A DNA stretch of 64,000 nt. Source: Moraxella nonliquefaciens (GTDB lineage: Bacteria > Pseudomonadota > Gammaproteobacteria > Pseudomonadales > Moraxellaceae). Shown piece after piece: positions 26,223 to 34,848 of this stretch; the first letter of the stretch is position 1, and each line of letters begins with the position of its first letter. Location: the NCBI RefSeq assembly GCF_001679005.1, contig NZ_LXTW01000003.1, positions 124,930-188,929 of the forward strand. The letters are read 5' to 3'. A model generated the notes under the pieces. That model ran no database searches, had not been told where the DNA came from, and was given only the letters and a program-made list of their open reading frames with translations. Both the position numbers and the translations under genes were made by a program.

Positions 26223-26687
26223 ATGCAATCCGTCCAAGTCAAACTCCTAAACCCAAAAATCGGCTCCGACCCTAATTTTCCTTTGCCCACTCGTGCCACA
26301 GATGGCTCAGCGGGGATTGATTTGCGAGCGTGTATTGATGAGCCTGTTGTTATTGGGGCAGGTCAGACCAAACTCATCGGAACAGGGCTTGCAATTTATA
26401 TCAAGAACCCTAATTTTGCAGGGATTATTTTACCACGTTCTGGGCTTGGGCATAAGCATGGTATTGTATTGGGCAATTTGGTGGGGCTTATTGATGCTGA
26501 TTATCAAGGTGAGTTGATGGTATCGGTATGGAACAGAAGCGATACAGATTTTACGCTAAATCCTGCCGAACGCATGGCTCAGTATGTGGTTGTGCCTGTG
26601 GTACGTCCTGTTTTTGACATTGTAGATGAGTTTAGTGATGACAGTGAACGTGGGGCAGGGGGATTTGGCAGCTCTGGAATTCAATGA
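26223..26687 (+). CDS. dut: dUTP diphosphatase
   Basis: Homotrimeric enzyme that hydrolyses dUTP to dUMP, keeping uracil out of DNA and supplying dTMP synthesis. All five family motifs are visible in 154 residues: GSAGIDLRA, RSGLGHKHGI, GNLVGLIDADYQGEL, ERMAQYVVVPV and the C-terminal RGAGGFGSSG. AAGGTAATCTT precedes the ATG. Confidence 0.97.
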   Translation: MQSVQVKLLNPKIGSDPNFPLPTRATDGSAGIDLRACIDEPVVIGAGQTKLIGTGLAIYIKNPNFAGIILPRSGLGHKHGIVLGNLVGLIDADYQGELMVSVWNRSDTDFTLNPAERMAQYVVVPVVRPVFDIVDEFSDDSERGAGGFGSSGIQ

Positions 26688-26807
26688 TTTTTGGGTAGAT
26701 TATTATGGGTAGATCATTATGAGTGTAATATGTCAAATGTTTCATGAATGTCGCCGCTGACCATGCGTGTTTTATTTGTCATGAACTTATGTTAAAAGGA
26801 AAAATTT

Positions 26808-27722
26808 ATGCAGTCCAAATCATCAACTCATCAATCCCTAACCTTAAATGAGGCCAAACACACAAGTGAGGTCATTACAACCGCCTTGCCCTATATTCAG
26901 CGTTACAAAGACAAACTCATCGTGGTCAAATACGGCGGTAATGCCATGACTGACCCTGTGTTAGAGAGTTCTTTTGCTCGTGATATTGTCCTGCTAAAAA
27001 CCGTTGGCATTCACCCTGTGGTGGTGCATGGTGGAGGGCCGCAGGTGGACAATCTGATGAGTGAGCTTGGGCGTGAGTCTGACCGTATAGATGGCATGCG
27101 TGTTACGGACAAAGCCACGATGGATGTGGTGGAGATGGTACTGGGCGGCAGCGTGAATAAATCCATTGTCAATCTCATCAATAAGCACGGTGGGCAAGCG
27201 ATTGGCTTGACAGGCAAAGATGCTAACCTCATCAAAGCGACCAAACTTATCATAAATGATAAAGACGGCACGCCCATTGATTTGGGTTTTGTCGGTCAAG
27301 TTGCCCATGTTAATACAGGGGTCATTAACATGCTCATCCAAAGCGATTTTATTCCTGTCATCGCTCCATTGGGTGTTGATGAACATGGTGAGACCTATAA
27401 CATTAATGCCGACCTAGTGGCGAGCCGTGTGGCAGAGTGTTTAAGTGCTGAACGTCTGCTTTTATTGACCAACATCAAGGGCGTGCTAGACAAAGATGGT
27501 AACGTACTAACAAGCCTATCACCCACAGACGTGGACAATCTCATCGCTGATGGTACGATAAGTGGGGGCATGATACCCAAAATTGCAGGGGCGTTGGATG
27601 CGGTCAAAGCAGGTCTTAGAAGTGCAACCATTGTGGACGGGCGAGTACCACACGCTTGTTTGCTTGAAATATTTACCGAAGAGGGTGTGGGTACGCAGAT
27701 TTTGCGAGAAACTAATGGTTAA
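26808..27722 (+). CDS. argB: Acetylglutamate kinase
   Basis: Phosphorylates N-acetyl-L-glutamate in arginine biosynthesis. The 304-residue amino-acid kinase has the phosphate-binding KYGGNAM near the N-terminus, substrate motif VVVHGGGPQVDNLM and ATP-site residues in GGMIPKIAGALDAVKAG. The extended N-terminal helix (SLTLNEAKHTSEVITTALPY) is the kind found in the hexameric, arginine-inhibited enzymes, so feedback inhibition by arginine is likely. AAAAGGAAAAATT is a strong ribosome-binding site. A terminator follows. Confidence 0.97.
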   Translation: MQSKSSTHQSLTLNEAKHTSEVITTALPYIQRYKDKLIVVKYGGNAMTDPVLESSFARDIVLLKTVGIHPVVVHGGGPQVDNLMSELGRESDRIDGMRVTDKATMDVVEMVLGGSVNKSIVNLINKHGGQAIGLTGKDANLIKATKLIINDKDGTPIDLGFVGQVAHVNTGVINMLIQSDFIPVIAPLGVDEHGETYNINADLVASRVAECLSAERLLLLTNIKGVLDKDGNVLTSLSPTDVDNLIADGTISGGMIPKIAGALDAVKAGLRSATIVDGRVPHACLLEIFTEEGVGTQILRETNG

Positions 27723-27727
27723 ATTTT

Positions 27728-27753
27728 AAAGGCGGTCTAGCACCGTCTTTTTT
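27728..27753 (+). terminator. Terminator after argB
   Basis: AAAGGCGGT, a 5-nt loop, ACCGTCTTTTTT (one G-U pair) directly after the argB stop. Confidence 0.85.
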
Positions 27754-27818
27754 ATGCGTAAAACTTGCTTTAAAAAGAATAATCATTTATATTAACCCAA
27801 ACCCGTTTGGAAATCCCC

Positions 27819-28886
27819 ATGCAAAAATCCCTTGCCCTTATCGTCTTTATCGCTTTATTGTCCGCCTGCTCCCCACAGCCCCATGGCGGCGAGATGTCTC
27901 ATCAATCGGCAAGCTCTGATGTGGCAAGTGTGGATATGGCAGACGTTACCAATGCGGACGTAAGCGATTCAAATCTTGACAACTCAAACCCCAATAGCCC
28001 AAACCCTGATAATCCTACCCTTGACAGCCAAACCACCACCCAAGGCGAGCAGGTTCATTTGGCAAACAAAGCCTTTATCATCAAGGCGGATGTAAATTTT
28101 GCCGTCAAAGACGTGGTTGCCACCAAAGACCAATTGGAGAGCCTAACCCTACAAACGGGCGGATATATCCAAACGTCCAAGATTTATAACAACATCACCG
28201 ACACGCACCGCTATCCGATTGGGGGTGAGCAGTTAAAGGTGCTGACCCATTTTGTGCGTCATGGCATGATGACGGTGCGTATCCCCAAGGCAAATATGGG
28301 CGAGTTTTTGAAGGGGGTACAAGGACAAGTGGTGTTTTTGGACGGTCAAGAATTTAACGCCACCGATGTTGCCCTAGACTTACAGCGTAACGCCCTACAC
28401 GCCCAAATAGAAGCCGAACGCCAAGCCAAACTGGGCGAGCTTAACGCCACCAAAACAGATGATTTGGCGGACAAATCGGCTCATATGGGCGAGATGACAG
28501 ATTCAAAATACCGCCAAACCCTTGCCGAGCTTGACCGCAAGGCTCTTGCCGAGCAAGTGGCGTTTAGCACGATAACACTTGCCTTTTATCAAAATCCGCA
28601 AATTTTTGAATCGGTCATGCCCGACACACAGGCATACATCGCCAAAGACGAGCGGGCGAATTTTGGTCATCGCTTTGTCCAAAGTATTGGCACAGGTTGG
28701 CTGTATTTCTTAGAATTTATCTTGTGGCTGACAAGTCTGTGGGCGTTTGCTTTTGGGCTTATTGTCGCTACTCTATTTTATAAAAAGGTGTTTAAGCCGT
28801 TTTATAATCGACCGTTTAGAAAAAAGGCAACTAATGGGACGGTAAAGCCGAAGGAAGTGGGAAATAAAGAGAGAGATGATAAATGA
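27819..28886 (+). CDS. DUF4349 domain lipoprotein
   Basis: A 355-residue lipoprotein. The ATG at 27819 gives QKSLALIVFIALLSAC with a lipobox LSAC, whereas the TTG at 27807 only adds four residues. A low-complexity Ser/Asn/Asp/Pro spacer (about 20-70) follows. A DUF4349 region comes next, with paired strands (KAFIIKADVNFAVKDV, MMTVRIPKANMGEFL), an alpha-helical hairpin (residues about 185-250) and a C-terminal membrane helix (WLYFLEFILWLTSLWAFAFG) followed by a basic tail. A lipid anchor plus a C-terminal helix suggests inner-membrane association. Function unknown for the family. Confidence 0.85.
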   Translation: MQKSLALIVFIALLSACSPQPHGGEMSHQSASSDVASVDMADVTNADVSDSNLDNSNPNSPNPDNPTLDSQTTTQGEQVHLANKAFIIKADVNFAVKDVVATKDQLESLTLQTGGYIQTSKIYNNITDTHRYPIGGEQLKVLTHFVRHGMMTVRIPKANMGEFLKGVQGQVVFLDGQEFNATDVALDLQRNALHAQIEAERQAKLGELNATKTDDLADKSAHMGEMTDSKYRQTLAELDRKALAEQVAFSTITLAFYQNPQIFESVMPDTQAYIAKDERANFGHRFVQSIGTGWLYFLEFILWLTSLWAFAFGLIVATLFYKKVFKPFYNRPFRKKATNGTVKPKEVGNKERDDK

Positions 28887-29053
28887 TAAGGTTGGGTTAA
28901 AGTGATTTTAAATTTTTCTGATTTTATTAAAAATACTTTTTATAAAATTAAAATAGTTTTAAAATTAAAATACATAAAGGCAGTTTATTCGTCTGATTAT
29001 CAAGATTGGCTTGGGAAAACTACCATTTATTGACTGTAAGAGATTTATGGGTT

Positions 29054-29518
29054 ATGAAAATTGTGTATCACATTACCGCTCAATTAATAAATGACGGTGA
29101 TAATCATAAAGAATCTAAATCACAAATCTTGGTCAATGACCAACCCATTGGTATATTTATTGATGAATGCCACCTAAGAGATGTTGTACAAGTAGATGTG
29201 GATAAGTTTATTTTGTTTGCAACCCATGATTGTCCCTTTGAAGAAACGTTGAGTGTTTATTTGATTGACATTAAAAATTCATTGATTATGGATGGTTTGT
29301 GGTTGGGATTGGCGTATCATACAGATTTTTTCACTGGTATAACCATTGAGAATGATACAATCAAATTTAATTTTATAAGTAATGATGTATGGGAATTAAC
29401 GTATGTCAAACAAGGATTTTTTGATGGTATTCATGCGTTAAAAGAAATGATTAATCCTATTGTGCATAGACGGCTATCTATAAAGTGTTATCTAAAAATA
29501 CATAACGCCCAATCTTAA
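29054..29518 (+). CDS. Hypothetical protein, no family recognised
   Basis: A 154-residue acidic protein. I use the ATG at 29054 (MKIVYHITAQLINDGDN); the frame extends back to a TTG at 29006 with no better support. It has no signal peptide or membrane helix. It looks like a mixed alpha/beta soluble protein, and its even Asp/Ile content is similar to contact-dependent-inhibition immunity or SMI1-like small proteins, but I see no motif to prove that. It is more AT-rich than its neighbours and sits between a DUF4349 gene and a MITE-like element, suggesting accessory DNA. Confidence 0.6.
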   Translation: MKIVYHITAQLINDGDNHKESKSQILVNDQPIGIFIDECHLRDVVQVDVDKFILFATHDCPFEETLSVYLIDIKNSLIMDGLWLGLAYHTDFFTGITIENDTIKFNFISNDVWELTYVKQGFFDGIHALKEMINPIVHRRLSIKCYLKIHNAQS

Positions 29519-29557
29519 TTTAAAGTGGTAATTTATGATTGTTGGGTGGTTATTTTT

Positions 29558-29636
29558 TAGATTATAGGGGCGAATTACATTCGCCCAAAAATCAACACTT
29601 TATTACAGGGCAAATGTGATCTACCTCTATAATCTA
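29558..29636. mobile_element. 79-bp MITE-like element
   Basis: Perfect 10-bp terminal inverted repeats, TAGATTATAG at 29558-29567 and CTATAATCTA at 29627-29636. An internal hairpin GGGCGAAT-TAC-ATTCGCCC sits just inside the left end. The outer TA on each side could be the target duplication of an IS630/Tc1-type transposase. It has no coding capacity. Together with the orphan gene upstream, it marks a small accessory patch between argB/DUF4349 and leuS. Confidence 0.6.
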
Positions 29637-29675
29637 CCCAAAGGCGTGATTGATTAATAAACCAAATTTAAACCA

Positions 29676-30029
29676 CTACACCCCAAACACCCCACCCCAT
29701 TCATGCTCATCAAAGCCGATAAGTGCCACATCATCTCCCATGACAATCGGACGTTTTAGTACGCTAAGGTTGTTCTTGACCATCTCATACATGGCGGGCA
29801 AATCATCACTTGCCAAAATTGCCTTAGTTTCATCGTCAAATTTGCGGTAGGTTGTGCCTTGTTTGTTGATGACTTTTTCGCCAAAGGTTGCCACAAAGTT
29901 GGCAAAGTCATCTTGGCTTAGTACCGACTTTTTATAATCAAAAAATTCATACGTTATGCCGTTTTGATTGAAAAAATCAAACGCTTTTTTCATGGTGTTG
30001 CAGTTATTGATGCCATAAATGGTCGTCAT
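29676..30029 (-). CDS. Spx/ArsC-family (YffB-like) protein
   Basis: A 117-residue thioredoxin-fold protein of the ArsC/Spx/YffB family. It has YGINNCNTMKKAFDFF, with a single N-terminal cysteine, and the C-terminal LKRPIVMGDDVALIGFDE typical of the fold. YffB-like proteins in gammaproteobacteria have a glutathione-linked but poorly defined role. Only one active-site cysteine is present (CNTM), so a CxxC oxidoreductase or Spx-type disulfide switch is not expected. It is divergent from leuS. Confidence 0.85.
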   Translation of the reverse strand: MTTIYGINNCNTMKKAFDFFNQNGITYEFFDYKKSVLSQDDFANFVATFGEKVINKQGTTYRKFDDETKAILASDDLPAMYEMVKNNLSVLKRPIVMGDDVALIGFDEHEWGGVFGV

Positions 30030-30053
30030 GGGGGTGTCTCGCTTTACAAAATA

Positions 30054-30084
30054 TTGGCAAATTATAACAAAAATCGGCTATAAT
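30054..30084 (+). promoter_or_regulatory. Probable leuS promoter
   Basis: TTGGCA (30054-30059), a 19-bp spacer and TATAAT (30079-30084), 37 bp before the leuS ATG. The spacer is long, so strength is uncertain. Confidence 0.45.
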
Positions 30085-30120
30085 AGCATGTTAAAATTTT
30101 TTATTTTGAGTTAGCCAACC

Positions 30121-32712
30121 ATGAGCCTAAACGATTACGATTTTAAAGCCATTGAACAAGCCCAGCAAGCCAAATGGCAAGCCGATAACCGTTACCACAC
30201 AGATAATAATGACCACGGCAAACCCACCCGCTATATGCTCTCCATGTTCCCCTATCCAAGCGGTAAGCTCCACATGGGACACGTTCGCAATTATGCCATT
30301 ACGGACGTATTATCTCGCTACTACCGTCAAAAAGGCTATGATGTCATGCAACCCATGGGTTGGGATGCTTTTGGTTTGCCTGCTGAAAATGCCGCCATTG
30401 ACAACAAAGTTGCCCCCCATGTCTGGACAATGTCCAACATTGAGCATATGCGTGGTCAGTTAAAATCGCTTGGCTTGTCTATTGATTGGTCTCGTGAATT
30501 TGCCACCTGCTCGCCTGAGTATTACAAATGGGAGCAATGGCTATTTTTGCAACTTTATAAAAAAGGGTTGGTCTATAAAAAGCTGTCTACCGTAAACTGG
30601 GACCCTGTGGATAATACCGTTCTTGCCAATGAGCAGGTTGTGGACGGTTGTGGCTGGCGTTCAGGTGCACCTGTTGAAAAACGGGACATTCCGATGTATT
30701 ATTTTAAAATCACAGACTATGCAGATGAGTTGCTTGATGATTTAAAATTGCTAGAAAACAAATGGCCAAAACAAGTGCTTAGCATGCAACAAAACTGGAT
30801 TGGCAAAAGTCATGGCATGGAGCTTGATTTTAGTTATAAAGTAGACGGACAAGCGGACAAACTCACCGTCTTTACCACCCGCCCTGATACCGTCATGGGT
30901 GTCAGCTATCTTGCTGTGTCAGCAGAGCATCCACTTGCCCAGTATGCGTCTCGCCAAAACGAAAAAATCGCCGAATTTTGCAAACTGTGCAAACAAGGCT
31001 CGGTTGCTGAAAGTGAGCTTGCCAAAGCTGAAAAAATGGGTATGGATACAGGGCTGTTTGCCAAGCACCCCATAACGGGCGATGATGTGGCGATTTGGGT
31101 TGCTAACTATGTGCTGATGAGCTATGGCTCTGGTGCGGTCATGGGCGTACCTGCTCATGATGAGCGTGATTTTGAATTTGCCAAAAAGTATGGTTTGCCC
31201 ATCAAGCAAGTCATTGAATTTAAAGGTAAAGAATACAGCACAGACACATGGCAAGACTGGTATGGCGATAAAAATGGCGTGTGCATAAATTCTGGGGTGC
31301 TAGATGGCATGGGCAAAGATGCTGCAAGTGCCAAAATCCTAGAAATTGCAGGCGATAAGGCAAATGCTACCGTTCAATACCGTCTGCGTGATTGGGGGGT
31401 GTCTCGCCAACGTTATTGGGGCTGTCCGATTCCGATGATTAACTGTGAATACTGTGGAACGGTGCCTGTGCCTGAGCAAGATTTGCCTGTGGTGCTACCT
31501 ACCGATGTCGTGCCTGATGGTCGTGGTAATCCTTTAAAATCACTGCCCGAATTTGTGAACTGCACCTGCCCAAAATGTGGGCAACCCGCCGAGCGTGAGA
31601 CCGATACTTTTGATACCTTTGTGGAGAGCAGTTGGTACGCCCAGCGTTTTACCACGCCCCACGATGACACCCAAATGGTTGGGCATCAAGGAGTGAGTAA
31701 ATGGCTGCCTGTCAACCAATATGTGGGCGGTATTGAGCATGCCATTTTGCATTTACTGTACGCTCGCTTTTTTCATAAGGTCATGCGTGATGAGGGATTG
31801 GTTCAAGCAGATGAACCCTTTGAGAATCTACTGGCTCAGGGTATGGTGCTGGCAGGGACGTTTTATCGTGAAAAGGCGGACGGCTCAAAAACATACTATT
31901 TCCCTTATGAAGTAGAAGTACGTGGCAACGAAGCGATACTCATGGCAGATGGCGAACCTGTCAGTATTGGCAAAATTGAAAAAATGTCTAAATCCAAGAA
32001 TAATGGCGTGGACCCACAGACCATCATGGGTGAGTATGGTGCAGATACAGTACGCTTGTATACCATGTTTACCGCCCCTGCCGATCAAACGCTAGAATGG
32101 TCGGATTCTGCCCTAAAAGGCCCTTATAATTTTATCAAAAAAGTGTGGCGACTGGCTGATGAGCATTTGACCGCCATCGGTGATGTGGATGAAGCGATTT
32201 TAAAGACATCGGGTCATGGTCTGTCAAAGTCTGCCAAAGCTCTACGCCGTAAGACACACGAGACCATTGCCAAAATTGATGCTGCCTTGGGGGAGCATTT
32301 GGCTCTAAATACACCTGTATCATCCTTGATGGAGCTTGCCAATGACATTGGGGCGTTTGGTGTCGCTGATGATGGTGATTTGGCGGTGCGTCATGAAGCG
32401 ATGGTAACGCTTTTGACCATATTGTCGCTGTATGCCCCGCACGTCGGCGAACATTTGTTGGAGACATTTGGTTTTGACAGTCGCTCCTTGATGTTCCCAA
32501 CGCTTGACAAATCAGCATTAACCAGCGATAGTGTGGTCATGGCAGTACAAGTAAACGGTAAAGTACGTGGTGAGATTGAAGTACCAACAGGCACAGACAA
32601 TGACACCATCAAACAGATGGCAGTACAACATGAAAGTGTCGCCAAATTCATCACAGGCGAACCCAAAAAGGTCATTGTTGTGCCAAATAAGCTTGTGAGT
32701 GTGGTTATTTGA
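30121..32712 (+). CDS. leuS: Leucyl-tRNA synthetase
   Basis: Class I aminoacyl-tRNA synthetase charging tRNA-Leu. It is 863 residues long, the expected size. It shows the HIGH-type motif HMGHVRNYAITD (about residue 49), a CP1 editing domain with TTRPDTVMGVSYLAVSAEHP, zinc-ribbon cysteines (NCEYCGTV and NCTCPKCGQ) and the KMSKS motif EKMSKSKNNGVDP (about 620), then a C-terminal anticodon-binding region. It heads a same-strand run with a small membrane protein, lptE and holA, an order shared with other gammaproteobacteria (leuS-lptE-holA). Confidence 0.98.
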   Translation: MSLNDYDFKAIEQAQQAKWQADNRYHTDNNDHGKPTRYMLSMFPYPSGKLHMGHVRNYAITDVLSRYYRQKGYDVMQPMGWDAFGLPAENAAIDNKVAPHVWTMSNIEHMRGQLKSLGLSIDWSREFATCSPEYYKWEQWLFLQLYKKGLVYKKLSTVNWDPVDNTVLANEQVVDGCGWRSGAPVEKRDIPMYYFKITDYADELLDDLKLLENKWPKQVLSMQQNWIGKSHGMELDFSYKVDGQADKLTVFTTRPDTVMGVSYLAVSAEHPLAQYASRQNEKIAEFCKLCKQGSVAESELAKAEKMGMDTGLFAKHPITGDDVAIWVANYVLMSYGSGAVMGVPAHDERDFEFAKKYGLPIKQVIEFKGKEYSTDTWQDWYGDKNGVCINSGVLDGMGKDAASAKILEIAGDKANATVQYRLRDWGVSRQRYWGCPIPMINCEYCGTVPVPEQDLPVVLPTDVVPDGRGNPLKSLPEFVNCTCPKCGQPAERETDTFDTFVESSWYAQRFTTPHDDTQMVGHQGVSKWLPVNQYVGGIEHAILHLLYARFFHKVMRDEGLVQADEPFENLLAQGMVLAGTFYREKADGSKTYYFPYEVEVRGNEAILMADGEPVSIGKIEKMSKSKNNGVDPQTIMGEYGADTVRLYTMFTAPADQTLEWSDSALKGPYNFIKKVWRLADEHLTAIGDVDEAILKTSGHGLSKSAKALRRKTHETIAKIDAALGEHLALNTPVSSLMELANDIGAFGVADDGDLAVRHEAMVTLLTILSLYAPHVGEHLLETFGFDSRSLMFPTLDKSALTSDSVVMAVQVNGKVRGEIEVPTGTDNDTIKQMAVQHESVAKFITGEPKKVIVVPNKLVSVVI

Positions 32713-32798
32713 CAGTTAGGTAGGATGTGCTATTTATGCCCCAAACGACATGCTGATTTTATTTTTAAATTTAAATTCACTCATAAATCGTCTGTATT

Positions 32799-33092
32799 AT
32801 GCCAAAAACCAAACTGTTTAGTCTGTTATCTAACATTGCCATTTTAGCCAATTTGATTGTGGGATTTTTGCAGGTGCATTGGGCGGTGATTGTTGTTTTT
32901 ATCGCCGTTCATGCCATGTTGCGACTGAGCTATATCAAGGCACAAAGCGAGCAAATGGTGCGTGATAAAAACACCACACAAACCAGCATCGCTCCACCTG
33001 TTGTGCGTCATATTGCAAGTGTCATCACGGCGGTGATTTTGGCAGTACTGATTTATTGGGTCGGTTATGGCGTGGCGTATTTTGTGGGGTGA
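32799..33092 (+). CDS. Small inner-membrane protein, unknown
   Basis: A 97-residue protein with two closely spaced N-terminal hydrophobic segments (IAILANLIVGFL, HWAVIVVFIAVHAML), a polar loop with KNTTQT and a C-terminal helix (ASVITAVILAVLIYWVGYGVA). No family recognised. It is inserted between leuS and lptE, which are usually neighbours, and probably shares their transcript. Confidence 0.7.
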   Translation: MPKTKLFSLLSNIAILANLIVGFLQVHWAVIVVFIAVHAMLRLSYIKAQSEQMVRDKNTTQTSIAPPVVRHIASVITAVILAVLIYWVGYGVAYFVG

Positions 33093-33178
33093 TTTTTAAA
33101 TGGCTTTTGGAGATGATTTGCCCATGATAAGGCTAAATGCCCCATCTAAATACAACTTTTAATGTAACAAGGACAGCC

Positions 33179-33667
33179 ATGCCAAAATTTTTAACCGCCC
33201 CATTTTTAATCTTAGCTGTCTTATCCGCCCTAACTTTGTCAGGGTGTGGATTTGCTTTGCGTGGAATGAGCGAGGATTTGCAGATTGACCCTGACCATCA
33301 GACGGTACAGCTTAATCTGGATGACAGTCAAGAAAACCTACACCTAAAACAAGCCATAACCAAACATTTGAAGCTGATGCACCTAAGTACAGGACTTAGT
33401 ACCAATCAAATCCGTGTGGATAATTTACATTTTCGCCGTTATGAATTGGTTGGTACTTTGACCGAGATTCGTTTGGTGTTAAGTGCAACTGTTAAAATCA
33501 TGGTTGGCGATAAAACCACAACCACTGTGATGCAAGTGGAGCAAAGCTATCAATATAACGAAGCGAGTGTGATAACCCTTGATCAGCAGGGCGAAGAGAG
33601 TAAGGGTTGGTTATATGATCAGCTGGGCGAACGTATTGCTGAGCGTTATCGGGTCATGGCACGCTAA
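33179..33667 (+). CDS. lptE: LPS-assembly lipoprotein LptE
   Basis: Outer-membrane lipoprotein that plugs the LptD barrel and helps insert lipooligosaccharide in the outer leaflet. The ATG at 33179 has AAGGACAGCC before it and gives a signal peptide ending in the lipobox LSGC, then GFALRGM as in LptE proteins. 162 residues is normal. An upstream in-frame ATG at 33137 would add 14 residues ahead of the signal and is rejected. It lies 12 bp before holA. Confidence 0.92.
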   Translation: MPKFLTAPFLILAVLSALTLSGCGFALRGMSEDLQIDPDHQTVQLNLDDSQENLHLKQAITKHLKLMHLSTGLSTNQIRVDNLHFRRYELVGTLTEIRLVLSATVKIMVGDKTTTTVMQVEQSYQYNEASVITLDQQGEESKGWLYDQLGERIAERYRVMAR

Positions 33668-33678
33668 GCGAGCAGATT

Positions 33679-34689
33679 GTGCAACAACGATTTTTACCCC
33701 TTTTTCATCACCTTAAAAACGACAATACCACCCCCACAAAGGGACTGTGGGTCATGCACAGTGATGAACCGCTTTTGCATCAATGGCTCATTGATGCCTG
33801 TCGCCCTATATGGTCTAAAAATAATCAGCTTATTGAACGTGTGGAACTGTCATCTGTCAAATCGTGGTTTGATGTGATTGCCAAACTTAATGATTTATCG
33901 CTTTTTGGCGACAGTACCGCCTTGATTGTTACAGGTAATTACAAACCTGACACAAAAGCAATTGCCCGCCTTAGTGCTTTTGCCGATGATGTGATGGGTG
34001 GACACAGTCATCATCATCTCATTTGGTGCCTGCCCAAACAGGATAAAAAATCACCGACCACCAAATCATTAAAACTCTTTGATAATCAAGGACTTATCAT
34101 TGATGGCAATGTTTATAATGAGAAAATACGTACCGACATTTTGACCGCCAAAGCCCAAGAGCTTGGGTTGATACTCAGCTTTGATGCGTGGCAAATGCTG
34201 TTATCACACACAGAACATCATCTGTTGTCAGCATATCAGTGTTTATGGCGGACGTCTTTTTTATATACACGTGGACAAATGATTGGTGTGGATGAGCTGG
34301 AACAGTCGCTTGTGGATGGGGCGGATTTTACTGTATTTCATTTGTCGGACAATATGCTGATGGGCAATACCCAAAAGAGTCTTGCTATTTTGGAACATTT
34401 AAAACGCACCGATACCGCCCCAAGCATTGTACTGTGGGCAGTTGCCAAAGACATACGGCTGATTTTACAGATACAGGCGGGTAAACCATCAAGCGAGCTG
34501 GGCATCTGGCAGAGTAAGGCACATGTCTATGAACAGGCGGCACGGCGATTGCATGGACAGAATAATGCGTGGTTATCTGCTGTCTATGCCATTGATAAAA
34601 CAATCAAGGGCGTGAGTGATAAAAATGCGTGGCAACTGTTGATGGATTTGATATTGTCGGTATGTGGGGTAAAAATAAATGGCGTATGA
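33679..34689 (+). CDS. holA: DNA polymerase III subunit delta
   Basis: Clamp-loader delta subunit that opens the beta sliding clamp. The 336-residue protein starts at a GTG (33679) with no strong Shine-Dalgarno, 12 bp after lptE, suggesting coupled expression. It has the delta-type N-terminal domain (GLWVMHSDEPLLHQWLIDAC), then the middle region with LIVTGNYKPDTKAIARLSAF. The C-terminal collar domain reads AWLSAVYAIDKTIKGVSDKN then AWQLLMDLIL, typical of delta. It has no Walker A, as expected for delta. Confidence 0.93.
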   Translation: MQQRFLPLFHHLKNDNTTPTKGLWVMHSDEPLLHQWLIDACRPIWSKNNQLIERVELSSVKSWFDVIAKLNDLSLFGDSTALIVTGNYKPDTKAIARLSAFADDVMGGHSHHHLIWCLPKQDKKSPTTKSLKLFDNQGLIIDGNVYNEKIRTDILTAKAQELGLILSFDAWQMLLSHTEHHLLSAYQCLWRTSFLYTRGQMIGVDELEQSLVDGADFTVFHLSDNMLMGNTQKSLAILEHLKRTDTAPSIVLWAVAKDIRLILQIQAGKPSSELGIWQSKAHVYEQAARRLHGQNNAWLSAVYAIDKTIKGVSDKNAWQLLMDLILSVCGVKINGV

Positions 34690-34848
34690 TTAATGACAAA
34701 ATGTTACCATTTTTGCACAAAAATTTATAAAAATACTTAGGATTTAATTGTTGTTTAAAACAAAAATTTTATAATGGTCATTGGTTTTTTAAAATTGCTG
34801 ATTTTAAACACCCATTACCATCCTGCCAGTCATCATTTGGAAAAAATC

